NCBI GenBank assembly: GCA_015680905.1
Contig: CM027380.1
Location: 51,313,001 to 51,377,000 of the forward strand
Length of the DNA stretch: 64,000 nt
Direction: 5' to 3'
From: Coptis chinensis
Taxonomy: Eukaryota; Streptophyta; Magnoliopsida; Ranunculales; Ranunculaceae
Below, piece by piece: positions 33,070 through 44,217 of this stretch (position 1 is the stretch's first letter; each line of letters starts with the position of its first letter). Under the pieces are notes generated by a model. It made no database searches. It saw only the letters and a list, made by a program, of their open reading frames with translations, and had not been told where the DNA came from. A program made the translations under genes and the position numbers.

Positions 33070-34167
33070 TCCTTTTTGGGACCTCATCTCCGATGCCTCT
33101 CCCCAGACCTCGCTGAACAAGTCTTGCGAGAAGTTCATGAAGGAATTTGTGGCAATCATGCTGGGGGCAAAACGCTAGTCCTCAAGATCCTAAGGCAATG
33201 ATACTTTTGGCCTTATATGCAAAAGGATGGACAAGTTTTTGCCCGTAAATGTGAAAAGTACCAACGATATGCCCCACTTATCCATGCTCCAGCAACAGAA
33301 CTACACCCGTTGGCTAGCCCATGGCCATTTGCACAGTGGGGAATTGACATTGTGGGACCCTTGCCACCAGCTCTCGACAATGTCAGATTCTTACTGGTCG
33401 CAACGGATTATTTCACCAAGTGGATAGAAGCAATTCCCCTTGTTTTCATTCGGGAACAGAACGTCAGAAAGTTCATTTGGAACAACATTGTCTATAGGTT
33501 TGACATACCTAAAGTTATCATCTCAGATAATGGGAAACAGTTTGCGGGCGGATTGGTCGCTGAACTCTGTGAGGAGTTTCACATTACCCATCTGTTCTCA
33601 ACTCCCAGGTATCCACAAGGCAATGGCTAGGCTGAAGCCTCCAATATGGTTATTTTGGATAACATGAAGCGCAAGTTAGATGACACGAAAGGATTATGGG
33701 TCGAGGAACTCCCTAAGGTCCTATGGGCATACCGAACTACACCCAGATGATCATCTGGTGAGTCCCCATTTTCACTAACCTACGGAACTGAAGCTGTCAT
33801 ACCTCCAGAACTGGTTGCTCCCACTCAGAAGTCGAACGTTGTGCACACCCTAGACAATGAGGAACTATTATGCAGAGAAATGGATCTCTTAGATGAAAAA
33901 CGAGAAGGTGCCGCATTGCGCTTGGCTGCCAGCTAGCAGATTCTGAAAAGATCATACGACAAGAGAGTCCGGATTTGGTCTTTCAAATCTGGTGACCTGG
34001 TTTTGCGCGAGATCCGAGAGCCTAACGGCAAGCTTGGGCCCAACTGGGAAGGACTATACATCATCGATAAGGTTTGCAGAATAGGCTTTTACTACATGCA
34101 TACTATTAAAGGGGACGTTCTTGTCAAACCATGGAACGCACAACACCTTCACAAGTACTATCAGTAA
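33070..34167 (+). pseudogene. element A integrase
   Basis: The zinc-binding HHCC part lies at 33120-33260 (HEGICGNHAGGKT, then CEKYQRYAP; a TGA interrupts near 33200). The catalytic core includes WGIDIVGPLPPALDNV with the first Asp, VIISDNGKQFAGG with the second Asp and PQGNG-stop-AEASN with the Glu just after a TAG near 33630. The C-terminal part runs to KPWNAQHLHKYYQ and TAA at 34165-34167. Integrase inserts the cDNA. The two stops, and one more after RTTPR near 33747, inactivate it. Confidence 0.85.
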
Positions 34168-34282
34168 TTTGTTATTTCATGCTTGTTTATGCATTGTTTA
34201 TTCTCTCCAGTAATCAATAAAGTTCCTCACCTTGTAATCGAATTCATTCATTGCGTCAGTTCTTTATTTATTATTCACAGCG

Positions 34283-34620
34283 GACTAAGCCTTTAGGGAA
34301 TTATCTTCTCACTATTTGTTCAAGAAATTGTATGCCAATTTGCTTTAGAACCAGTGATACTAAGTTTGGGGACGTTGAGCTGTATGCCATATCCTTTTTC
34401 ATCCCCATGTAGCCTGAATTGTACGTCAGTTCTTTCAGACTGCAATTATCCTTGATGGGTTAAGCTTTTTAAGGAATCTAACCACACTAATTGTTTAGTA
34501 AACTGTATGCCAGCTTGACTTGGAGCAAGAGATAGTGTTCTTGGGAGCCCGAACTGTACGCCAGTTCCTGGAGCTCTCATCATAACATCACACATGGGAG
34601 TTGCTGGGAAGGTCTGGGTT
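34283..34620. repeat. degenerate ~170-bp tandem duplication after integrase
   Basis: Two diverged copies share AAGC(C)TTT--GGAAT, CTGTATGCCA, a TTTGGGGA or TTGGGAG patch and TTGTACGTCAGTTC or CTGTACGCCAGTTC. Such repeats are common between integrase and the antisense ORF in Tat-type elements. The rest of 34168-35148 is AT-rich with nothing recognised. Confidence 0.5.
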
Positions 34621-35148
34621 GGATCCATACCTTAGCACGCAATCATTGGCCTTGAATTATATCGGCATGATGGCGCTGAGGAAGACTTCCACACTGTTGT
34701 TTTGGCGATAACCTATTTATTTATTTTAAATAAATGGGACCTATCGTTATTAAACGCAGTGTTGTGCTCAAGGTACCAAATTACTTTCACAACAAAGCAT
34801 GGCTCCTCAAGGCACTGTGTCTCTATTACGATCGAACTTTCAGTTAAAGTTAACTTGAACGGCTCCAATGACATCCTGATAAGATTCTGGTTATGCCTTA
34901 TTTTAACTTGTTTAGCCTACTATGGTCACCTATTGTTGTTCCGAATGAACTTTGGGGTCATCAAGGGTAGAATATGCATAGTACTTCATATCATGTTATA
35001 CTGTACGTAACATAAATTGAATTGATTTAAATGCGTGCATAAATTAGAAGAGCTATAGAGCTCAATAAATTAAATTGTATTTGAGCAACACAACTCAATA
35101 TTACATACCATAGAAATAGAAATTGTATGTGAGCAACACGTCTCAATA

Positions 35149-36993
35149 TTACAGACCCAGAGAAATGTTGTTTATGAATAAGCGTACCTTGAACTGAATA
35201 ACTAAGACTTTACTTAGTTTGTTGAGCAGAGATGGTATCTTCCCTAGTAATACTTGCAGGAACCGACTGAGTGGTTGAGGGCTAAACAGAGCACTTACTT
35301 GGAACAGGTATGACAGGAGCAGGAGGCAGGTCATCATCAGTTTCTTCCTCAGAAGATGAGGAAGCGTCAGGCATGAGCTCACTTTGAATGGCCAAGATGC
35401 TGGTAGAAAGGTCAGGATACAGGATGAAAGGGTTAGTCACTTGCCTTGCTCATCCACCTGAGGAATGTATCTAGCAGCCCCCACAGCCTCTTCAAATTTA
35501 ACTTGCTTAGCAGTTTTGAAGGAATCTTCGAAAACATCAAGAACTCTCAAAGCAAAACGAACGGCGTTATCAGAGGACCTCCTCTTTACCTCTTTGACCA
35601 CTTTGGAATAAAACTCAGAGGTTTCAATCAGGAGATCATTAGCCTTTGTGGTAGAACGTAAACACTTCTCCTTGAGGCTCCTCTCATAACCTGACATAAG
35701 CTTGTTAAATTGAATGATGGCCTAACCAAGCGTCCTCATCTCAACATTTCTACAATCTAGATCGCCTTGGACTTGGTCTTTATGTGCTTGCAGTGTAGTA
35801 AATTAGGAGCGCAATTTCAAGAATTTTACTTTCCAGGAGGCAGATTTGGCAGCTTCTTTCTGGGCTTTGCCAAGAGAGGTTCAAAGAGTTGCAACTGTCT
35901 CTCTCATATTCTTAAAGCCAGCATCAACTTTCTTCTCTCTAGCTAGGAGCTGGTCAACCTGGCCCTGCAGTTTCTCAGCCCGTTTCTCAGTTGCCTCCTT
36001 TGCCCAATGCAAGTCACCAGTAGCCATGTCATCGGTGGCTGTATTAGTTGAGTTAGCAAAGATCAGCTCTTTCATAGCTAGGAAGTCATTCACTAGCTGA
36101 AAAGTGGTATGAAGTGTATAAGTAATGCGATAAGATATGTCAAATAGTACGCAGAGAAAGAAGTTCTACCTTGGCCATATGAATGGCAGATTTATGGTAT
36201 GACAGGTTTAGATTGCTAGCCATACCGGCTTCAGCTTTGTCAATCGGAAGTCGCGCAACTTCCAAAACTCCAAATGCGATATCCACATCATTAATAGAAT
36301 GTTTGTTGATAACTAGAAGTTCACTAGATCGGCCCCAATACCACATCTCCACAATCATCTCCCTTTCGGGAGAGTCAGGGGATTGTGGCGAAAAGGGCAT
36401 GTCATCTCCCCTCCTCCTCAAGTGTCCATCCTCAGAGTGAGGAGGAGGGTGGGCCACTGTTATAGCGGTGGCATCAACAATATTTTTTTCCCTCCGATTA
36501 TAAGGAAGGGAGGGATTAACAGTAGAAGGTACATTTTCATCGGCCTATCCAAAACCTGTGGGAGGATCTGAGGTCGGTAGCGGTGCAGTTACTTCTTCAC
36601 AAAACTTACCAGATTGGGGACGAATTACAAGAACTTGGATAGGTGTTTCCTCATCTACAGTTGGAAGATGGAATTTCATTTTCTTACTTGCAGGGGCGGC
36701 ATCAGAAACAGTAGTCGGACCACTTCTATTCAACCTTGAGCGAATAGACGCACATACTGCTTTTTTAAAATTGTTGAAGCCCGAAGCTCATGAGGCAGTT
36801 AAGGGCCTTTCCCACCAGTGATCACACAGTCGTCACTAACATCAGGCTTCGGAACTCCACCTGTTGGGGCAGCTTCACTGGCAGCATCAGCAGAACTCTT
36901 CTCTCCCCGATTCCCTCTCCTTTCGGAAATAAGATAGGGTTCTACCTGACCTGGAAGAGGAAGAAGGCCAACATCCTAATCCATAGGAGGGGG
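35149..36993 (-). pseudogene. element A antisense ORF, C-terminal part
   Basis: Minus-strand pieces read a Pro/Glu-rich linker (36545-36733, KMKFHLPTVDEETPIQVLVI), a helical region (36140-36457, GRSSELLVINKHSINDVDIA), coiled-coil-like segments (35881-36093, KRAEKLQGQVDQLLAREKK) and a second one (35437-35697). An acidic tail runs to about 35149. Several frameshifts and stops occur. Its position between integrase and the 3' LTR, opposite to gag-pol, matches the antisense extra ORFs reported for Tat-lineage elements. The gene continues across the insertion of element B into 45334-46004. Confidence 0.65.
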
Positions 36994-38104
36994 TGATAAG
37001 AGCCCAAAACTGTAGTTTTAACCCCTTTAACAATATTGCTTTAGACCAATTATGTGATTAATAAGTAAGAGTTAGTATTGTTATCGTACTTTTGTGTATT
37101 TCGGGCATTAGAGTCGAATATGTGTAGAAATGCGTCCCTTTTGCGAGATAAAGGAGCAAGGGTTGGTTGCTAAGAAGTTCTATGATAAAAGGTCAAGATT
37201 CAAGGAGAAAAAGCCTTTTTAAAGCCCGGTCAAAGCTGAAAAGTCAAAGTCAACGTGGGCAGAAACAGCGTACAAAAGTCATCAGAACTTCCGAAGGCCG
37301 TATCTTTGGACTCAGACTTCAGAATTGGGCCTACCTTATGTCAAAACGACCGGCTTGGAAAGAGCTTTCCAATAGTCTAAGCCTTGACCCAATCAGAAGA
37401 GCAGAAGTAGATGAAAAGTCCGTGGAAGTCAAATCCAGCTGAAAAGGCCTCTGTGGACTAAAGAAATTGGGTTTTGGGCTCGATTTTCCGGCCCAAAACA
37501 TGGCTCCTTAGCCCATGCACGAATAAGTGGATCTGATCTTCTCCATTTATATGGAGAAGAGTTAACTCTGAAGATACCTAGATCTAGATTAGAAAATTAG
37601 GTTAGACTCTATTAATTAGTTAGAATAGCTTATTTTAGATCTAGTTTTTACCTTCAATTAATTAGTGTTAGAACAAAGTAGATTATTATTTAGAATCACT
37701 ATTAGTTTTATAATAAAGTATTAGTTTTCATTTCAATTTAGTCATTGATTAAATTCTTATTTAGTTTTAGTTGTTTTAAATTCATAAATTAGGTTGTCTT
37801 CATTTTGATTCTTAGACTATTGATAAAATTAGATTTATAAAGTTTAAATTAGTTATTAAATTATGACTTGTTACTATTGTTCTTGTGTTGGGAATGATAG
37901 TATAGAAATTTCACATCACACATTACTCTCACCATTGTTCTTTGTGTTTGTTCAATTGAATTTGTTTAAGTCTTGGGAGTTAAGAGTGGAACGATTCCGT
38001 ACTCTATATATTGCATGAATATATATGTGAGAGTAGGAAATAAAAATAATTTATACCGTAAGAATTAGGTTAGAGTAATCTAGTCGTGTTTTTATGGGTT
38101 ATGA
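36994..38104 (+). mobile_element. element B: 5' LTR (1111 bp)
   Basis: It starts TGATAAGAGCCC and ends GGGTTATGA (TTATCA in the other LTR). It is preceded by the target duplication GGGGG (36989-36993). A TTTATATGG TATA-like word lies at about 37547. By eye about 50 of 1111 positions differ from the 3' LTR, mostly transitions, and both LTRs are the same length. Confidence 0.92.
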
Positions 38105-38106
38105 AA

Positions 38107-38119
38107 TGGCACCGCTGCC
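38107..38119 (+). other. element B primer binding site
   Basis: TGGCACCGCTGCC begins two bases after the LTR. It resembles the Asp-tRNA-type site TGGCGCCGTTGCC typical of Athila elements. Confidence 0.65.
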
Positions 38120-38299
38120 ATCTTAATCTCGTTCAAGACAAGAATTCAATTGCTTGAATCCAAGGGGCAATCCCCCATTCTCTACCCACCCACCCTTTTA
38201 ATTTTTCATTCTTATTTCTTGAATTTTTGGAACTATTCACTGTTTTAGGCATAGGGGCTGCGGATTCACAGAGGAATACACTGCCGTAAAGGTATTTTT

Positions 38300-39100
38300 A
38301 AATTTTGAAAAATTCTAAAAATTTACAGGCGTAATCTTTAAGGTGTTATTGATTTACTGTAATTTTGTCAGATGTTTTTTAATTGGTTTACCTTGTGAAC
38401 AAATATGATCTTTACAGTGCTGCATTTCAGTTTTCAAATCGTAAGTTCTTGAAAAACAGACAAGTAAGGTTACTTAGGTAGTTCCAAAAATTCTAAACTT
38501 TTTACAAGAGTATCTATCCTAAGTCAGGAGTTTTCAGTAAAAATTTGAGGAGTTTTTTATTTGTTTTGACCTCCTAACTAGTGGAGTGTTTCCAGTGTGT
38601 TTCTGCAGTTTTGTAAACACTTAATTTCTGGAACAACAGTCGGTAAATAGGGTTTGTAGAACTCCAATTGCTCTAAAATGTTTACAGGAATAGCCATGAT
38701 CTGTCAGGAGTCTCCAGTAAAATTTTGGAGATTTTTGGCTCTATTTTGATTGGATAACCTTTCAGTTGTTTGTATTGTGTCCAAAAACTGTTTCACAAAC
38801 TTTGAAGGGCAGTAGAAGAACTTAGATAGGTCCGATTGATCTGAAATTTTACTGGCTACTTGATAGACGTCTTAGCAAACTACTGTAAAAATTTCAAATT
38901 TTTTGAGCACGCCCCTAGATAGCCTATTTTTGAGCGCGACCCGCACCTAAAACACTGGACATCATCCAAGGTTGAGCGCGCCCTGCGCCCAACCAAGGCA
39001 AAGTTTGAGCCCAACCTGGAACTTGAGTTTGACCTGAGCGTGACCCGCACCCACCCAAGGCTAATTTCGAGCGTGACCCACGCCTTAGTGCATGTTCCTC
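38300..39100. repeat. element B leader with two kinds of degenerate repeats
   Basis: Between 38300 and 38900 a ~190-bp unit recurs three to four times with TCTAAAATTTTTACAGG, CAGGAGTTTTCAGTAAAATT and GGAG-TTTTTGGTT-like words. From 38928 to about 39090 a GC-rich word, GAGCGYGACCCGCRCC, recurs with variations. Neither codes for anything recognisable. They form the untranslated leader before gag. Confidence 0.6.
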
Positions 39101-39418
39101 GAGCAAGGTCGGAGCCACTTCGCCTACCCAGTTAAAAGTGAGTGAGCTGACCAGCTCTTGTGTACCAGCCCGATTTTTCACAGGTTAGTTCAAGCTTTCA
39201 TTTCTTCAAGTTATTCAATGTTTCTAACATCATACAAACACTGAGATTGGTATACAAGATGTTATTCAAACGCGTAGCAAGGAGACATTTAGGTACTCTT
39301 TCTTCCACTCCTCGCCTCTTCTGTCAGAGGAGTTTTAATTCTAGTATAATCAGGCTTATTTTTCGTAGACATAAATACCACATGCCTATTTAGAATTTCA
39401 CACACTACACCTACATCA

Positions 39419-40689
39419 ATGGCTAAAGAGCAAGAGACTCCTCTCTCTGATTTTTATAAAGCCCTAAACGATGGCCCTAAGTCGTGCATCGCTCTTGCAG
39501 ACCTAGTGGGGGATTTTCGAATTCCGCCTAATATATTTAACTTGTTACCAGTTTTTCATGGTTTAGACCACGAGAAGCCTTACCAGAATATGCGTAGGAT
39601 AGACCAAGTTCTCACTACATTCCATCATCCTAGCGTAAGTCCGGATCAAGTTAAACTTAGGGTGTTTTCATTCACCCTAGCCGACAAGGTGACGTCTTGG
39701 TTAACTGCCCAAACGCCAAACTCTGTGGACTCATGGGCTAATCTTGTTCAATTGTTCATGGAACAGTTTTACCCACCACTGAAGACAGATGAAATGCTTC
39801 AAAAGATTCATTTCTCCGCCAAAATCCTCATGAATCCTTTTCTGAGGCCTGGAATCGTTTCACTGATCTTCTCATTGAATGCCCGCATCATAATCTTGCG
39901 AAGGACACACTTATTCGTGCCTTCTTCAAGGGGATTTTACATCGTCCTAAGGAGGTTCTAGATATCATGACTGGGGGTAGTTTCCTTAGTAAAGGAGCCT
40001 TGGAGGCTTATACATTCTTAGAAGATCAATCTAAAAGGAACAATAATTGGGGAGGTAACAACTCTTCCCGCTCCACTTCTTCTTCTTTTGAGGTTAAACT
40101 TGATTCCGAGCTTAAAACTCTTATTGATGCCCTCACTAAAAAGGTAGATGCCATCTCTGTTAAACAACAACCCACTCTTGTCATGAACATTAATGCTACT
40201 CGTTGTAATGTCTGTTTTAGTCTTGAGCATTCCGACTTCTATTGTCCTCTTGTCTATGCACAACCACCACCACAACCATCACACCTCAACCAGTTAACTC
40301 AACATCAAGGACAAGGAAACTTAGGTGACCAGAATAGAGGTTTAGTGCCCATGACCCAGAACTATCAACATCAAGACATGAACCCTTAACAAGCCTTAAT
40401 TCCAGTTCAACCATCTACAAACAAATTAGTAGTGACCTTATTGGAAAAACAAAATCAAATTATGCAACAAAACTCAAACTTGATGAAAGATCAGCATGAT
40501 CAAAACTTTAATATGATGAAACAAACGATGCAAATGATGCAGTCTTTGTGCCAAAATGTTATTGACATGTCTCCTAACCAAAATAATAACCAAACAGGCG
40601 TGTTTCCAGGTCAAGCAGTGCCTAATAATAACTCAACCAACACCGCCTTCGAAATAAACAGTATTCACTCTAATGGTAATATAAACTAA
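39419..40689 (+). pseudogene. element B gag (Athila-type)
   Basis: The ATG at 39419 starts MAKEQETPLSDFYKALND. The Athila-like capsid core follows: NLLPVFHGLDHEKPYQNMRR, then VKLRVFSFTLADKVTSWL and LVQLFMEQFYPPLKT. A frameshift near 39830 moves the reading to a frame with FKGILHRPKEVLD and GALEAYTFLED (40000). A Cys pattern, CNVCFSLEHSDFYC (40203-40244), is a divergent knuckle. Stops occur at 40387 and 40687, and a Gln/Asn/Met-rich segment fills 40432-40689. Confidence 0.8.
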
Positions 40690-40749
40690 GAGGACCTACA
40701 GGCAGTCACTACCCTTCGTTCAGGGATAGTAGTTGATAATAAAGTAACT

Positions 40750-41964
40750 ATGCCTGAAGACCACCCGCAAACAGAAGCTGAAAATGAAACCATACCAAAT
40801 ACTGTAATAGAAACTGAAGACCCTACAACTGTAGAAGTATCAATTAAACCACAACCGAAAGGGAAAACCTTACAAGACCCAATAATAGAAATTGAAGACC
40901 CTACACCTGTAGAGGTTCCAATATGGACACCTAGATGGAAAACAGATAGAGATAAAGCAAGGACTAATTATATTCCTAAATATAGAGATAAACCATCATA
41001 TCCCCTGAGACTAGTTATGTCTAAAAAGGACGAAAATTTTGATGAGATTAGGGAAGTGTTTAAAAATCTGATTATAAACCTACCTTTTCTAGATGCTATA
41101 AAAAGTTTACCTGGACACGCTAAGTTTCTAAAAGAATTGTGCACCAGTAAGAGGAAAACCAGTATACCCAATGAAGCCTTCTTAACTGAACAATATCCCT
41201 CTTTATCTGAACATAACGGAATTGTTAAGTACAAGGACCCTGGTCGTCCTACTGTACATTGCACCTTAGGTGATATCTTCATAACAACTGCTTTATTAGA
41301 CCTAGGAGCGAGTGTTAACTTACTCCCTTTTTATTTATATAAACAACTAGGTCTAACAAAACTTCAACCAACCAAAATGACTTTGCAGTTAGCAGATCGT
41401 TCTATTACGAATCCCAAGGGTTTAGTTGAAAATATTCTCGTTAAAGTGCAGGATTTTTACTATCCAGTCGACTTTGTTATTCTTGACACAAAAGTTGCTC
41501 ATGATTCCATTCCCATCATCTTAGGGCGTCCTTTCTTGGCAAGTAAAAATCAATTGTCGGACATATTTAGACAAAAGCAGAGACAACTAGGTTTTCCTAT
41601 AGAAGGTGAAGTTAAGTCTATTGAGAGTTTTGTATATCACATTAGTGCTTCCGACGATCTCGTCCCCACACTAGTAGATACCCCTCTTATGGAAGAAGAC
41701 AAAAATAACAATTTTGACTCCTTGAACATAACTGAACTAGCGAAAGAATTTTCCACCTTGCCTTCCGACCCTACAAGAGATAGAGTAAATCTCACCATAG
41801 ACAAGATAGATAAATTCCTCAGAGATGGAGATGAATATCATAATTATATGGATGCAAACAACCTAGATGAGGAATTCGACGAGTTTCTAAGAGCCTGTGA
41901 TGATCCACCTCTCAAGAACTACCTAAAGAGCCACCTGATACCTTCATTTTTAGATGTGTGCTAA
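40750..41964 (+). CDS. element B protease-bearing ORF, C-terminal extension of unknown function
   Basis: The open frame of 404 codons starts in a Pro/Glu/Thr linker with two DP[T]-V-V-[EP]-type repeats. It contains the Athila inter-domain block (YPLRLVMSKKDENFDEIREV, then FLKELCTSKRK) and the aspartic protease: LLDLGASVNLLPFYLYKQL at about residues 182-200, with the catalytic Asp kept, and PIILGRPFLAS. After FLAS the usual path to reverse transcriptase is missing. Instead about 130 acidic residues follow (ITELAKEFSTLPSDPTRDRV, then EEFDEFLRACDDPPLKNYL) to the stop at 41962-41964. There is no RT, RNase H or integrase in B. Confidence 0.8.
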   Translation: MPEDHPQTEAENETIPNTVIETEDPTTVEVSIKPQPKGKTLQDPIIEIEDPTPVEVPIWTPRWKTDRDKARTNYIPKYRDKPSYPLRLVMSKKDENFDEIREVFKNLIINLPFLDAIKSLPGHAKFLKELCTSKRKTSIPNEAFLTEQYPSLSEHNGIVKYKDPGRPTVHCTLGDIFITTALLDLGASVNLLPFYLYKQLGLTKLQPTKMTLQLADRSITNPKGLVENILVKVQDFYYPVDFVILDTKVAHDSIPIILGRPFLASKNQLSDIFRQKQRQLGFPIEGEVKSIESFVYHISASDDLVPTLVDTPLMEEDKNNNFDSLNITELAKEFSTLPSDPTRDRVNLTIDKIDKFLRDGDEYHNYMDANNLDEEFDEFLRACDDPPLKNYLKSHLIPSFLDVC

Positions 41965-44046
41965 TACCAACCCATGCTACTAATAAGTTTTATGCTAAAA
42001 CCACGCACTCATTTTTTCCATTCCTTCAATCTAAAACTTATCCATACCCTACATATCTTACACAACCATTCATTTTCTCACGATCAGTCACTTGGACACC
42101 TTTTCGTTCAAAGAAAAAGAAGAAACTTTATGCTCGATTAGGTTCTAGATCCATCAGAATTCACTCCCATTCTACTAAGCCATGCCATAGGAAATCTTGG
42201 TGCTTAATTCTATTTGATGGTGCATTATGTGTTAACTATTTATGGAAAGATCCACAATTATTTAAATTATTGATATATGGGAAACTACATGTTAATACAT
42301 ATATATCATATTAAGTCTAGGGAATCTGACTTTAAAAGACCCAAGTTTTTGTACAATACCAACTTTCTGGAGTATAGGCCAAACAAAAATTTTCAAACTT
42401 AAAAAGAGTTTTCCAATTTTGTTTGGGGGTGGCTTATTTTGGTATTTCATTTCAAATCTTTTTGCCACTCTTTGCCTGTCATGTTTACTCCAGTAGAGTT
42501 TGTGTTAGTTAGTACGTAACAGTTTAATTGTGCTTCATGTTATCATATCATCTTTACAATATTTATGTTATAGGTACTGCCAATTTTTGCCACGTTTCTA
42601 TGATAAATTCTTTCCTTATCTCTTTACACTTTGAGGACAAAGTATTCGATTGTTTGGGGGTGGGATAGAAACATTTGCAAAAATTAGACACTTTTTAGGA
42701 TGTAAATTACGCACTTTTCTTTATATAAAAAAAAAATTAAAAATTAAAAATCATAAATATTGTTTATACTAGGCACTTAGTGATAATATTATTGTTCCCT
42801 TCTCCATGATGATATTAGTCTAGAAATCTCATGTAGTACTTGAATTAGGATTTAATTTTTGAAACATAGATTAATATATAGGTAATAGGTATTGCATCTT
42901 TTCATGAACATCTTGCATTAGCATCTTTGATTGTACTTGGCAGTATTTTTCTGAGACCTAGGTTAGAGTACTTAATACATATCCTGTAAGCATCTAGCCT
43001 AAAAGTTTCATAAGAGTGAAATATCTGAGTGATGACACAAGGGAGAAGTAAATTCTGAGTTGAGAAATCACACATCCACTTGCTTGATCACTACACCATA
43101 TCCTAAGCGAGAATTTAGGCCCTCTTTGGATTGATATACCCAGAAATTCACACCTATATGAAATTTATTATCCGCTAGTCGCCCCACTGAGCTTTTCATT
43201 AGCCTTTTCACAAACCACAAATCTTTTACCCAATAAAACAAAAGAAAAAAAAATAAAATCAGCCTACCTATCTAGATAAGTCTGAGAAATGGGATGAGTG
43301 AAGAAAAGAGAAAAGAAATGTAAACAAAAATTAGTTAGTTGCTTCAGAAAAGAAAAAAAGAAAAAAAAAGAAAAAAAGTTTCCATCCAAAGAAAAGAAAA
43401 AGAAAAGAAAAACTCCAAAAATAGAATAAAATGAGTCAAAAAGCCAAAATAAAAAGGCTAAGGATGGAAACAAAGTGTAGAAGCAAAAGAACAAGGTTTT
43501 CTCTAGTTACATATTATGAAGACCCTACTTTCTTAGACTTGTCTTTTTGAATATCCATTTCCTTCCTTCTTTAACCAACACCTACGCCCCGTATTACCTA
43601 ATAAAGACCTCTAGCTCAATTAGGAATAGGTTGGTGTGATAATAAGTGGTAGATATGTTTGATTGATCTCGGCTTCCTTGGATTGTCATTGAGATTGTGA
43701 GGAAACGTGTGCCCACTACACACTAGAGTTAGGAAACTTGAGTGGAAAAATCAGAGTGTTATGTGTTTTGACACATTCCTTGTGAGAACCTACTTAGGCA
43801 CGCTACCCAAAAGTTTCAAAAACGGACCTGCCATTGCATTTTATATCATAGTTCATTGTATAGTTGTTTATCTTAAGATGATTTGATTATTATGCAGGTA
43901 TTAGTTTAAGTTTTAGAATGATCATTCTTGTTTAAATACTAGTGAGATGTATAGATCATTGAGACATAAATAAGGAAACAATAGTTTTATTTCTTAGTCG
44001 TTATAGTATAGATGAAGTTTGTGAGTACCTTCACTAGGAAACTCTC
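41965..44046 (+). other. element B 3' untranslated region
   Basis: This is a long non-coding stretch between the protease ORF and the terminal hairpin set. It contains two PPT-like tracts (42421-42432 and 42651-42664), poly(A)-rich stretches (43245-43420) and segments that match the corresponding region of element C (for example GCGAGAATTTAGGCCCTC near 43108 and GGCCTAAATTCTCACC near 49184 on the other strand). Confidence 0.6.
42628..42664 (+). other. element B internal hairpin plus PPT-like tract
   Basis: ACTTTG and CAAAGT form arms around an AGGA loop at 42628-42643, followed by TGTTTGGGGGTGGG at 42651-42664. This repeats the layout of the terminal module at 44179-44217. A third GTTTGGGGGTGG tract, without a hairpin, lies at 42421-42432. 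Confidence 0.65.
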
Positions 44047-44134
44047 ACGAGGCTATAACTCGTCCACTAGGGAATTCCTAGTGGTTTAAGGCCTTGTTGC
44101 ATATGGTCAATGCAATCGCACTCGGCGAAACGAG
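44047..44134 (+). ncRNA. conserved hairpin set upstream of the PPT, element B copy
   Basis: Three consecutive hairpins lie here: ACGAG/CTCGT (44047-44063), CCACTAGG/CCTAGTGG with loop GAATT (44064-44084) and TTGCAT/ATGCAA (44097-44115). A weaker CTCG/CGAG (44121-44134) follows. The same order, with a 12-nt linker between the second and third, is found in elements C and D. It is a structural element of the retrotransposon RNA rather than a separate gene. Function is unknown. Confidence 0.6.
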
Positions 44135-44178
44135 ATTAGTAGAACTCTATTTTTGGTCACTTATTCTAATTTCTCATA

Positions 44179-44217
44179 TTTGCTTGAGGACAAGCAAAAT
44201 GCTGTTTGGGGGTGGTT
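44179..44217 (+). other. element B terminal PPT with upstream hairpin
   Basis: TTTGCTTG and CAAGCAAA pair around AGGA (44179-44198). The tract GTTTGGGGGTGGTT (44204-44217) abuts the 3' LTR. The tract would prime plus-strand DNA synthesis. Confidence 0.8.

Noticed and set aside
43264-43494. Phe-rich minus-strand ORF, possible membrane protein
   Set aside because: It translates an AAAAGAAAA-rich tract of the element B 3' UTR.
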